Assembly: GCA_026196775.1 (NCBI GenBank) | Contig: JAPHUD010000028.1 | Location: 62,001-126,000 of the forward strand | Direction: 5' to 3' | DNA from: Flavobacteriales bacterium | GTDB taxonomy: Bacteria; Bacteroidota; Bacteroidia; Flavobacteriales_E; Vicingaceae | DNA: 64,000 bases | Part shown: positions 44,682-56,400 of the stretch, piece by piece | Numbering within the stretch: the first letter of the stretch is position 1 | How the letters are laid out: the number at the start of each line of letters is the position of its first letter | Notes under the pieces: model-generated | Database searches by the model: none | What the model saw: only the letters and a program-made list of their open reading frames with translations | Told to the model about the DNA's origin: nothing | Program-made: the position numbers and the translations under genes

Positions 44682-45479
44682 TTAGTTTATAATTTGATTT
44701 CTAATTTTGGTTACCTTATCAGCAATATTAATAAAGTCTTCTTGATTTTTAATGATAAAAATCTCATCTAATTGCTTTAGTTGATTGTTTAAATTGGCGA
44801 TGTTGTCATTTTTAAAACTTTCTAACAGTTTAATTAATTCAACTAAAGACTGTTTTTGGTCGTTAATTTTTTGTTTAATTAGGCTTTTATCAATGTCCTT
44901 TGCAGATTGTCGAGTTCCTAAATACAAACCTTCTATCCACCCCCCTGCTAATACTAAAGCGGCTAATTCTTCTTGGTGACTTGATTTAAGGTAAGTGTCT
45001 GCTTGTCTGTAACTTTTCTCTGCAATGGATAGAACAGAATCTTTATTTTCAATATTGTTTTCTATTCTTTCAATAGTAGCAACATCAAAAATATTGGTTA
45101 AACCCAATTCTTCGGCTAACTTTTTAGAACAATTGATATAAAGCATACAAGCTTGTGTTTGATCAAAAATGGTTGCATAACTTAAATCAACACCATAAAC
45201 ACCAAAATTTAATGCTTTTTGAGTACTAGTACTATAGTTATTTACATTTTCTACAACATTAAGGTAGTTTTTATCATAAATAACACCTTCTGTTTTAAAA
45301 ATTTCAGCGGCTTCCAAAGGTAGAGGAACAGTGGATAGAACTTTATTGCTAGCAATTGCTCTTTCTTCTGTTTTAATATCTGAAATTTCTATGTTTTCTA
45401 TTGTTTCAGAATCATTATTAGAACAAGATGTAAATATTAAACATAAAAAAATAGGGAATATTAGAAAAAAGTAACGCAT
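44682..45479 (-). CDS. hypothetical lipoprotein, 265 aa
   Basis: The lipobox reads LIFTSC (Cys19). The mature protein is helical, with long stretches such as TSTQKALNFGVYGVDLSYATIFDQTQACMLYINCSKKLAEELGL and a C-terminal coiled region ending in KVTKIRNQIIN. Two Cys (in QACMLYINC) could pair. I do not recognise the family. Downstream is the coiled-coil protein at 44186. A role in envelope structure or stress is only a guess from the location. Confidence 0.6.
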   Translation of the reverse strand: MRYFFLIFPIFLCLIFTSCSNNDSETIENIEISDIKTEERAIASNKVLSTVPLPLEAAEIFKTEGVIYDKNYLNVVENVNNYSTSTQKALNFGVYGVDLSYATIFDQTQACMLYINCSKKLAEELGLTNIFDVATIERIENNIENKDSVLSIAEKSYRQADTYLKSSHQEELAALVLAGGWIEGLYLGTRQSAKDIDKSLIKQKINDQKQSLVELIKLLESFKNDNIANLNNQLKQLDEIFIIKNQEDFINIADKVTKIRNQIIN

Positions 45480-45554
45480 AGTTTTTTTGTTTTTTACTCT
45501 AACAAAGATAAAAAATTAAATGACGTACACAAATTTTGTTTTAAGGATATAAAC

Positions 45555-45585
45555 AACAAAGCCCATTAAACCAACGGGCTTTGTT
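45555..45585 (-). terminator. intrinsic terminator downstream of katG
   Basis: Arms AACAAAGCCC (45555-45564) and GGGCTTTGTT (45576-45585) are perfect complements with an 11-base loop, 18 bases after the katG stop. It is read mainly from katG. Confidence 0.75.
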
Positions 45586-45602
45586 CTGTTTATTAAATTA
45601 AT

Positions 45603-48201
<2,599 letters not shown>

Positions 48202-48224
48202 GATATTTACTAGTAATTATTCCT

Positions 48225-48242
48225 CAAAGATAATGATTCTTA
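48225..48242 (-). promoter_or_regulatory. perR-katG promoter with PerR/Fur-like box
   Basis: On the minus strand TATCTTTG (48225-48232) matches TAnnTTTG, 24 bases before the perR ATG. The 15-mer at 48228-48242 agrees at 11 of 15 places with the Fur/PerR consensus TTATAATnATTATAA and overlaps the -7 element, which fits repression by PerR itself. Confidence 0.55.
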
Positions 48243-48328
48243 TTTAGGAATTAAAGTAAATAATGATTTTTTTTAGAATTTAGTTTTAAAATTTATTTGA
48301 AGTTCAGAAGATCAAATTCCTTTATACA

Positions 48329-51133
48329 TTAATGAGCTGATAACCAATTATCAGCGTGGTTCATTTCTACATCTAATGGGACGCTTAGTTTTACGGCATG
48401 TTCCATTTTTTCTTTCACAATTTGTTGCACTTGCTCCAATTCAGAAAGGTGTACATCAAAAATTAACTCATCATGCACTTGCAATAACATTTTAGATTTC
48501 AATTGCTTTTCTTCAAAAACAGTAAAAATGTTAATCATTGCCATTTTAATAATATCAGCAGCAGAACCTTGTATAGGAGCGTTTATGGCATTTCTTTCTG
48601 CATGTCCGCGCACCACAGGATTGTTGGAATTAATATCCGGTAACATTCTTCTACGTTTCATAATGGTTTCTACATAGCCTTTTTCTTTGGCAAAAGCAAT
48701 GCTGCTATCCATATAGCTTTTAATGCTAGGGTATTGTTCAAAGTAAGTATCAATAATTTCTTTGGCTTCTGTTCTAGAAATGTTGAGGTTTTGAGCTAGT
48801 CCAAAAGCAGAAACACCATAGATAATTCCGAAATTAACTGCTTTTGCTTGGCCTCTCATGTTTCTATCCACTTCTTCTAACGCTACATTAAATACTTTTG
48901 CAGCAGTAGCGGTATGGATGTCTTTACCTTCGTTAAAAGCTTTTAGCATGTTTTCATCTTTACTTAACGCAGCAATAATTCTCAATTCTATTTGTGAATA
49001 ATCGGCAGCTAAAAGTGTGTAGTTCTTATCTCTTGGTACAAACGCTTTTCTTATTTCTCTGCCACGAGCATCTCTTATCGGGATGTTTTGCAAATTCGGA
49101 TTATTAGAACTCAACCTTCCTGTTGCGGCTACTGTTTGCATGTAGCTGGTATGTAGTCTGTTGGTTTTTGGATTTACCAAATCGGGCAGGGTGTCTACAT
49201 AGGTAGATTTTAGTTTTTTGAGAGTTCTGTAATCTAGAATCTTAGGAACAATTTCGTGTTCGTGGATAAGTTTAGACAACACATCTTCGTTGGTTTGGTA
49301 CTGACCAGTTTTGGTTTTCTTCGGTTTATCAACTATTTTGAGTTTTTCAAAAAGAATTTCTCCCAATTGTTTTGGAGAATCTATGTTGAATTGAGCTCCA
49401 GATAAATCCAAAATTTCTTTTTCTAAGGTAATAATTAACTCTTTTAGTTCTTCAGACATTTTTTTGAGGGTAGGAACATCTAAATTGATGCCTTCTTGCT
49501 CCATATCTGCTAATACAGCGACCAAAGGTGCTTCAATGTCATTAAAAACTTTTTGCTGATCTTCATCCATCATTTGCCACAAACGATGTTTTAGTTGAAG
49601 CGTAATATCAGCATCTTCACAAGCGTAATCTACTATTTCTTCGGGAGCAATATCACGCATGTTTTGCTGGTTTTTACCTTTTTTGCCAATAAGTGTTTCT
49701 ATGGAAACAGGTTTGTAGCCTAAATAAGCTTCGGAAAGCAAATCCATTCCGTGTCGCATATCTGGTTGAATGAGATAGTGAGCTATCATGGTATCGAAAA
49801 TTTTTCCTTTAACCGCAATGTCATAATTACTCAACACATTGATATCGTACTTAATATTATGTCCGATTTTTTCTGTTGTAGGATTTTCGAATAAAACGCG
49901 AAACTCTTCGGCAATTTGTTGGGCTTCTTCTTGATTGGCAGGAAAAGAAACGTAATAAGCTTTATGCGGTTCGTAAGCAAAAGCAATACCAACCAATTCG
50001 GCTGCTAAAGCATTAATACTGGTAGTTTCGGTATCAAAACAAAAAGATTTTTGTTGAGCTAGTTTTTTGATTAAGTCGGATCTTTTAGCAGCAGTATTTA
50101 CAAAATGGTATTCATGTTTGCTGTTGCTTATGTCTTTTTGATCAATGTTTGTAGGTACATCATCAGCTGGTGTTTCATTGCTAGTGGTAGCATCAGCAAA
50201 TAAATCCATCTGACCATTACCTTGTACATTTTTGGCTGCTGCCTGAATTTGAATTTCTTTACCTAAAATTCTTTTCGCCAAATTTCTGAATTCTAATTCG
50301 GCAAAAAGGTTAGTAATTTTTTCTTCGTCTGGGCTTTCTAATTTTAAATCTTCAAAATCATATTCTAAAGGTACATCAACAATAATGGTAGCCAGCCTTT
50401 TAGAAAGTAAACCTTGTTCGGCAAAATTGATTACATTTTCTTTTTGTTTGCCTTTTAAATCTTCAACATTGGCGATTAGGTTTTCTACGCTGCCATATTC
50501 GGCAATGAGTTTTTTGGCAGTTTTTTCGCCAATTCCTGGAATTCCAGGAATGTTGTCTACAGCATCGCCCCAAAGTCCTAAAATGTCTATGACTTGCAAA
50601 GGATTTTCAACTTCAAATTTTTCACAAACTTCTTTAATTCCTAATATTTCAGCGGGTTTACCATAAGCAGCAGGTTTATAGATAAATGATTTCTCGGTAA
50701 CTAATTGACCAAAATCTTTGTCGGGAGTCATCATATAAGTGGTAAAGCCTTTTTTTTCTGCTTCTTTAGCAATGGTTCCAATTACATCATCGGCTTCAAA
50801 TCCATCTTTTAACAGTATAGGAATTTTAAAAGCTTCAATAATTTGTTTGATATAAGGAAGTGCGATTCTAATATCTTCGGGCATTTCGTGTCTTCCTGCT
50901 TTATAATCGGAAAATTCTAATTCTCTGTTGGTAGTGGTTGGTGCATCAAAAACTACAGCAATGTGTGTTGGTTTTTGTTTTTCCAATACTTCTAATAAGG
51001 TATTGGTAAAACCCAACATGGCAGAAGTGTTTAATCCTTTAGAATTGTATCGTTGATTTTTTCCGAAAGCAAAGTAAGCTCTGTAAATTAGTGCAAAAGC
51101 ATCGAGTAGGAATAGTTTTTTTTGTTCTGCCAT
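48329..51133 (-). CDS. polA: DNA polymerase I with both exonuclease domains
   Basis: Okazaki-fragment processing and repair. The start at 51133 (AEQKKLFLLDAFALIYRAYF) is preferred; an upstream frame from 51163 runs into a terminator hairpin. The 934 residues include a 5' nuclease domain (1-300, GFEADDVIGTIA), a 3'-5' exonuclease domain with FDTETTS intact, and the family A polymerase (AADYSQIELRIIA, RGQAKAVNFGIIYG, QVHDELIFDV). All catalytic acidic residues are kept, so proofreading should be active, in contrast to many Bacillus-type enzymes. Confidence 0.96.
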   Translation of the reverse strand: MAEQKKLFLLDAFALIYRAYFAFGKNQRYNSKGLNTSAMLGFTNTLLEVLEKQKPTHIAVVFDAPTTTNRELEFSDYKAGRHEMPEDIRIALPYIKQIIEAFKIPILLKDGFEADDVIGTIAKEAEKKGFTTYMMTPDKDFGQLVTEKSFIYKPAAYGKPAEILGIKEVCEKFEVENPLQVIDILGLWGDAVDNIPGIPGIGEKTAKKLIAEYGSVENLIANVEDLKGKQKENVINFAEQGLLSKRLATIIVDVPLEYDFEDLKLESPDEEKITNLFAELEFRNLAKRILGKEIQIQAAAKNVQGNGQMDLFADATTSNETPADDVPTNIDQKDISNSKHEYHFVNTAAKRSDLIKKLAQQKSFCFDTETTSINALAAELVGIAFAYEPHKAYYVSFPANQEEAQQIAEEFRVLFENPTTEKIGHNIKYDINVLSNYDIAVKGKIFDTMIAHYLIQPDMRHGMDLLSEAYLGYKPVSIETLIGKKGKNQQNMRDIAPEEIVDYACEDADITLQLKHRLWQMMDEDQQKVFNDIEAPLVAVLADMEQEGINLDVPTLKKMSEELKELIITLEKEILDLSGAQFNIDSPKQLGEILFEKLKIVDKPKKTKTGQYQTNEDVLSKLIHEHEIVPKILDYRTLKKLKSTYVDTLPDLVNPKTNRLHTSYMQTVAATGRLSSNNPNLQNIPIRDARGREIRKAFVPRDKNYTLLAADYSQIELRIIAALSKDENMLKAFNEGKDIHTATAAKVFNVALEEVDRNMRGQAKAVNFGIIYGVSAFGLAQNLNISRTEAKEIIDTYFEQYPSIKSYMDSSIAFAKEKGYVETIMKRRRMLPDINSNNPVVRGHAERNAINAPIQGSAADIIKMAMINIFTVFEEKQLKSKMLLQVHDELIFDVHLSELEQVQQIVKEKMEHAVKLSVPLDVEMNHADNWLSAH

Positions 51134-51156
51134 GAGTTTTTGCTGTAAAGATAAAA

Positions 51157-51187
51157 AAAACACCTTGATTTTTGGTCAAGGTGTTTT
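51157..51187 (-). terminator. intrinsic terminator between the tonB pair and polA
   Basis: Arms AAAACACCTTGA (51157-51168) and TCAAGGTGTTTT (51176-51187), perfect 12-pair stem, 7-base loop, followed on the minus strand by a run of T residues. It ends the tandem tonB transcript before polA. Confidence 0.8.
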
Positions 51188-51217
51188 CGATAATTTTATT
51201 TTATAAATTTTGAGTAG

Positions 51218-51685
51218 TTATTTTTTCTTCTTTTTTTTCTTCTTCTTTTCTTTTTTGTTGTTTAACACAAAGCTTAGCGGAAGGTTGTAAGATACTCTAA
51301 CTTCTTTACCTTTTTGTTTTCCAGGTTTCCAATTAGGAAAAGATTCTACCACACGAACGGCTTCTTCATCTAACAATGGATGAACACCTCTTAATACTTT
51401 TACTTCGCTAATAGCTCCATCTTTTTCAATAGTAAAACTTACGTATACTTTACCTTGTATACCCTTGTCTCTTGCTTCTTTTGGATAAAGAATGGTTGTG
51501 CTAAGAAATTTAAACATAGCCTCTTGCCCCCCAGGGAATTCGGGCATTTCTTCTACCAAAACAAATAGGCCATCATCTGTTTTTTCAACATCAATAATTT
51601 CTTCCGATTCAATTTCTTGAGCAAAAGAAATGCTGCCCACAAAAGTGAGCAGCATTATTAAAAATATTGTTGGTTTATATAACAT
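51218..51685 (-). CDS. short TonB-domain protein with poly-lysine tail
   Basis: 155 residues: signal peptide (FVGSISFAQ, about residue 22), short acidic stretch (EIESEEIIDVEKTDDG) and a TonB C-terminal domain (FLSTTILYPKEARDKGIQGKVYVSFTIEKDG, VLRGVHPLLDEEAVRVVESFPNWKPGKQKGK, RVSYNLPLSFVL). It has no retained N-terminal anchor and no proline-rich spacer, so it is probably a soluble periplasmic protein. Eleven of the last twelve residues are Lys, with mixed AAA and AAG codons. It follows the larger TonB by 6 bases and is its paralogue. Confidence 0.88.
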   Translation of the reverse strand: MLYKPTIFLIMLLTFVGSISFAQEIESEEIIDVEKTDDGLFVLVEEMPEFPGGQEAMFKFLSTTILYPKEARDKGIQGKVYVSFTIEKDGAISEVKVLRGVHPLLDEEAVRVVESFPNWKPGKQKGKEVRVSYNLPLSFVLNNKKEKKKKKKKKK

Positions 51686-51691
51686 ATGTTA

Positions 51692-52360
51692 TTATTTCAA
51701 TACGAATGAAATTGGAATGTTATAGGAAACTCTTACCGCTTTCCCTCTTTGTTTTCCTGGTTTCCATTTAGGAAAACTTTTAACTACTCTTATAGCTTCT
51801 TTATCTAATAATTCATGAACACCTCTAATTACTTTTACAGCAGTAATAGATCCATCCTTTTCAACGGTAAAGTTTACGAAAACTTTTCCTGAGATACCAT
51901 TTGCTTTAGCAGCTTGAGGGTAGGATACATTATCACCTAAGAATTTATATAGTGCTGTAACTCCACCAGGGAACTCAGGCATATCTTCCACAATGGTAAA
52001 AATTTCTTCTTCCACTACCTCTTCTTCTACTTCAAACGTTTCTACAACAGTTTCAGCATCAGCTTCGGTATCAATTTCTATTTCTTCTTCAATTTCAACA
52101 TCATCTTCCACAATCTCTATGGTTTCAGGGGCTGCAGGTGGAGGTGGAGGCGGAGGTGGAGGTGTATTTTGTTCCGTAATAGGAATAATTTCCTCTTCAA
52201 TTTCTTCAACAACTAAATCTCCAAGCTCACTTGCTTGAACGTCATAAAATTTAAAGTTTATCATTGCGTAAATGATGAGCAAAGAGACAACAATACCACC
52301 AAGTAGTACAGTACTTCTAAGCTTTTCTAAATCAGCATTCGGATTTTTTTTCGGTTCCAT
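51692..52360 (-). CDS. tonB: energy transducer TonB
   Basis: Transmits proton-motive force to outer-membrane TonB-dependent transporters. 222 residues from the ATG at 52360 (EPKKNPNADLEKLRSTVLLGG then membrane helix about 17-36); an upstream in-frame ATG at 52402 would give an atypical start. The spacer has a short proline run (residues 68-77) followed by a highly acidic Glu/Asp/Val tract rather than the usual Pro-Lys one. The C-terminal domain has FPGGVTALYKFLGDNVSYP, GKVFVNFTVEKDGSI and KWKPGKQRGK. No exbB/exbD genes are near. Confidence 0.93.
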   Translation of the reverse strand: MEPKKNPNADLEKLRSTVLLGGIVVSLLIIYAMINFKFYDVQASELGDLVVEEIEEEIIPITEQNTPPPPPPPPPAAPETIEIVEDDVEIEEEIEIDTEADAETVVETFEVEEEVVEEEIFTIVEDMPEFPGGVTALYKFLGDNVSYPQAAKANGISGKVFVNFTVEKDGSITAVKVIRGVHELLDKEAIRVVKSFPKWKPGKQRGKAVRVSYNIPISFVLK

Positions 52361-52534
52361 AATAAAAATGTTTTGGTTGTAAAAATATTTAACCAGCCTC
52401 AAAGTTAAAAATATTATTCGACATTTAATAGTTAAAAAATCAAATAACTTTTAAATTTTTTAGCCTTTCTTTTCTCTGTATTGATGCATAAACATAAATT
52501 ATTCCATAAAAAAGCTGTTTTTTTGTAAAAATTT

Positions 52535-53086
52535 ATGTTTAAAATGAAAGTAGGAGCAATAATATTGGCAGGTGGTAAAAGCTCCAGAATGGGAGTTGAC
52601 AAAGGGTTGATGTTGTTAAACGAAAAGCCTATGGTACAACACGTTATTGATACAATTAAATTAATTGCTGATGAGCTAATAATTGTCGCCAATAATGAGG
52701 AATATAAAAAATTTGGATATGTAGTTGTTGCTGATGAAGTAAAGAATGCGGGACCTATAGCAGGCATTTGTACTGGATTAAAACAAGCTAAATATCATTA
52801 TAATTTTGTCTTGAGTTGTGATGTGCCTTTTATTACCAAAGAAATGTTGAGTTTGCTTAAGCAAGAAGTTGCTGATTTTGATGCTGTTGTTTTTGAAAAA
52901 GATGAAGGTCTTCATCCGCTTATTGGGGTTTATTCTAAAAACTGTTTGCCTAAGTTTGAAGTTGCTTTAAATGCGAAGGAATTAAAACTTAAAACTGTTT
53001 TGCATCATGTAAATTTAAAAAAGATAGATGGAACTTTGTTTCGTGGTAAGTTTTTTAAAAATATTAATTCAAAATTAGATATGTAG
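52535..53086 (+). CDS. mobA: molybdenum cofactor guanylyltransferase
   Basis: Joins GMP to molybdopterin to form the guanine dinucleotide cofactor. The nucleotide-binding signature is near the N-terminus, IILAGGKSSRMGVDKGLMLL, followed by QHVIDTIK, VADEVKNAGPIAGICTGL and SCDVPFITKEML (Asp of the metal site). 183 residues, normal. The start could be 52535 or the ATG three codons later. It is 2 bases before a MoaD-like gene; other cofactor genes are not in the window. Confidence 0.93.
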   Translation: MFKMKVGAIILAGGKSSRMGVDKGLMLLNEKPMVQHVIDTIKLIADELIIVANNEEYKKFGYVVVADEVKNAGPIAGICTGLKQAKYHYNFVLSCDVPFITKEMLSLLKQEVADFDAVVFEKDEGLHPLIGVYSKNCLPKFEVALNAKELKLKTVLHHVNLKKIDGTLFRGKFFKNINSKLDM

Positions 53087-53088
53087 GT

Positions 53089-53325
53089 ATGGAATTAAGT
53101 TTAAATTATTTCGGAATGATAGCCGAAGCTACTAATGTTCAGCAAGAAAAGTTGAATTTAGAAGTGAAAACTATTATTGAATTAAAGGTTGTTTTGATTG
53201 AAAAATATTCGGCAATTGAAAAGTTGAATTACCAGTTTGCTGTAAATCAAAACATAGTTGGGAATGATTTTCAGTTGAATAATGGTGATGAGATTGCTTT
53301 GTTGCCACCATTTGCTGGAGGTTAG
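53089..53325 (+). CDS. moaD: MoaD/ThiS-family sulfur carrier
   Basis: Ubiquitin-like sulfur donor of molybdopterin synthase. 78 residues with the diagnostic C-terminus LLPPFAGG ending in Gly-Gly, where thiocarboxylate is formed, and the family block LNNGDEIALLPPFAGG. Placement right after mobA favours MoaD over ThiS. Confidence 0.9.
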   Translation: MELSLNYFGMIAEATNVQQEKLNLEVKTIIELKVVLIEKYSAIEKLNYQFAVNQNIVGNDFQLNNGDEIALLPPFAGG

Positions 53326-53407
53326 TCTTCTACCTCTTAAATTTTATTAATAGTTGTCACTCGTTATTACCTTATCTTCTTCCAATTAAAATTTATCAAT
53401 CAGGGGG

Positions 53408-56400
53408 TTAAGCTGTAGGAATCTCGATAATAAACGAAGTTGCTTCATTAGGTATAGATTCAAATCGGATAGTACCATCTATATTTTCTATAATATTTTT
53501 TACCATAGCCAAACCTAGTCCCATTCCTTTGTTTTTGGTTGTAAAGCTTGGTGTAAATATATACGTTTTTTGTTCTTCACTAATACCAATTCCATTGTCT
53601 TTAACAATAATTTGAATACTATTATTTTTAGAGGTCACAACAATTTCAATAATGCCATTTTTTTCACTTGTAATTGCCTGAGTAGCATTTTTAATAAGGT
53701 TGGTAAATACTCTAATTATTTGATTTTTATCAGCAACAATATTTGCTGATTGAAGTTTTGTAGATAATAGGATGGTGTAGTTTTTATTATCATCTTCTTC
53801 AAATAAATTAATGGTACTTTTAATAATAGGGATAAGGTCAATTTTTTCGGTATTGGCTTTTGGCATCTTGGCAAAATTAGAAAAAGCGTTAGCTATATTG
53901 GCAAGTGTATCAATTTGCTCAATAAGCATATTGGTTGTGTTCTTAATTTTTTCTTGTAAATCACCAGTATTTTCGTTGGCAAACCTTTGTAAGTGTTGAA
54001 CACTAAGCTTCATTGGCGTTAGAGGGTTTTTAATTTCATGAGCAACTTGTTTAGCCATTTCTCTCCAGGCACTTTCTCTTTCCGATTTAGCTAATTTTTG
54101 GGCATTAGCCTCTAATTCCATTACCTTTTTATTGTATTCTTTTACTAAGGCACCAATTTCATCATTAGAGTTCCAATGAATTACCTCATACGATTGTCCG
54201 AATTGTAAAGCACTAATTTTCTGACGAATTAATCTTAACGGTTCAGAGATATAGTTGGCAAAAAATACAGCAATGATTACTGAGATTAAAAACAACAAAC
54301 CATAAATATTGATTAGAGCTGTAAAGAATTCTGAAAGTTCATTTTCAAACTCATTTTGTTTAGCAAAATAGGGCAAGTTTACATAAGCTAGGAATTTATT
54401 TTTTCTGTTGGTAAAAGGTACATAAGCTGAAAGGTAATCTAATTCACCAATATTTTCGTTATTAATGTAAGCTATACGCTTATTGTAATGTATATTTTCA
54501 TAGGCATTTCTATCCATTCTTGGACTAAGTAGTCCAACATCATATATTTCTGAACGAGAAGTAGCTAAAAGTTCTCCATTTTTGTCGTAAAGGTTAACAT
54601 CGGTATAAAAAACATTTGAAAATTTTATTAAATAATAAGTCATTTCATCTAAATTGGCTTTTGTAAGTTCTTTGTGTTCGCCAAATTTTTGGTCTAATTC
54701 AATAATGAGAGATTGTACTTTTTCTCGTAAGATTTTCTTGTTTTTATTTACATATTGTTTTTCAATATAATAAGTTGTTCCCCATCCATAAAGTAAGAAT
54801 GAGAGCAAAATAGTGGAAATAATAAAAAACTGAATTTTAGAACTAAAGTCTGTAAGCGAAAGTAGCCAACTAAAAGGAGGGGCTTTAATAAAAACACTTA
54901 TTACAAAAAACACTAAGCTTGTAATTAAAAATAAGTAAGAAAAAGTGGTGATGTAATCTATATAATCTTTCTTTTTAGCACTAACAATAATAGTGGTAAA
55001 TCTATCACTTTGGTAGATTAGATGTTCATTGTTGCTGGTTTTTTGTAACGCGAAATTGTAAACTTTTGGTTGAACAAAAAAACCTGTCCATTCTGATGTG
55101 TAATTAATTTCTCCAGAATTACTAACTAGTTTACCTTTTCTGAATTTTGCATAAGAGAACTTATTCAGTTGAAATGATTTTTCAATTTCCTTTTCATTAA
55201 GGAGTAATTCAGGATAACCTATGGCTTTAGAATAAGACTGAGGAAAAAATTCTATAAATAAATAAGAGTTTTTATCATTTTGTTTTGATGAATCTTGAAT
55301 AACTAAATTGCCTAAGTAACTACTAATGCCATCGTTAGAATAGAGAAAGTTTATATCCTTATTAATAGATTCAGGATGATAGGCTTGGGTTTTAATTTTA
55401 GTTTTAAAAAAATCTAAACAGTTAGCGTTTTCATTTGTTTCGTTAATGATAATGGTATCTGTAATATTACATTGGTAAATGTTTAAAATATAATTATTCC
55501 AAAAACCACCAAAATATTTGTTATTGATGTACTTGTCAAATTCAATTTTTTTATCCCAATAATGATGTAAGTTGTTTTGAAGGAAGGTGTCTGCTTCCAT
55601 TTTAGTTTTTACTTCTTTAAATAAATATTCGGTAATAGGATCTTGTTCTTTAGCAATGTTTTTGGCAACAAACTGTTTATCAGAAAGTACTTTGTCAACA
55701 CTAAAATTAATAAAACCATAAGAGATTGATAAAGCCACTACTAAAGTGATGAGGATTATTTTATTAAACTCTGCTTTTGAAGAAGTATCCTTATAGGAAA
55801 AAATTAGGATTACAACTAATATCCAAATACCATGTAAAAGCTGTAAATGGTAAACCAACTGACCAATAATTAATGCTACTACCGAAAATGATAAGATAAT
55901 GCTTACAAACTGTTTTTTGGTAAAAATTGAAGTTGAAAATCTGGTAAAAGCTGTTTTTACTAAAATAATGGTGCTTATGTACAATAATAGAAGTGTAATA
56001 ATACCTACAAAGCTATAAGCACTAAGTTCTAATATATGATTAATATCGAAATTGATTTTAGAATTTTTAATTAATCCTTCTAGCAAATCGGTAATTAAAA
56101 GTGGTAAAAAAGCAATAAAGAGAATGAAAATAAATGCTGGTAATTTGCTTTTTTTCTGAGAAGTATTTTTAAACTTAACTGTAAAATAAATTAAGATGAA
56201 GAAAAACACGATGTGAATTAAAAAATCCCCCAAAGAGGGGAAAAATATAGAGTGAGCATAGATTAGTGGACTAAAAATTTCTTGATTAAAAACGCTTTCT
56301 GGAAAGTGATAGCTTAAGTTTAGAAATCTAAAAGTGGCTAAAAAAGTAAATACAAAAATGTAATTAAAAGGTTTTAACTTTTTGTAATTAATACAAATAA

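Noticed and set aside
51134-51163. Longer N-terminus for DNA polymerase I
   Set aside because: The extension reaches into the terminator hairpin at 51157-51187 and is absent from the conserved family start; the ATG at 51133 is preferred.
53326-53407. Bidirectional terminator between moaD and the kinase gene
   Set aside because: The only complementary arms (TAAATTTTA-type) are pure AT with a long loop; too weak to call.
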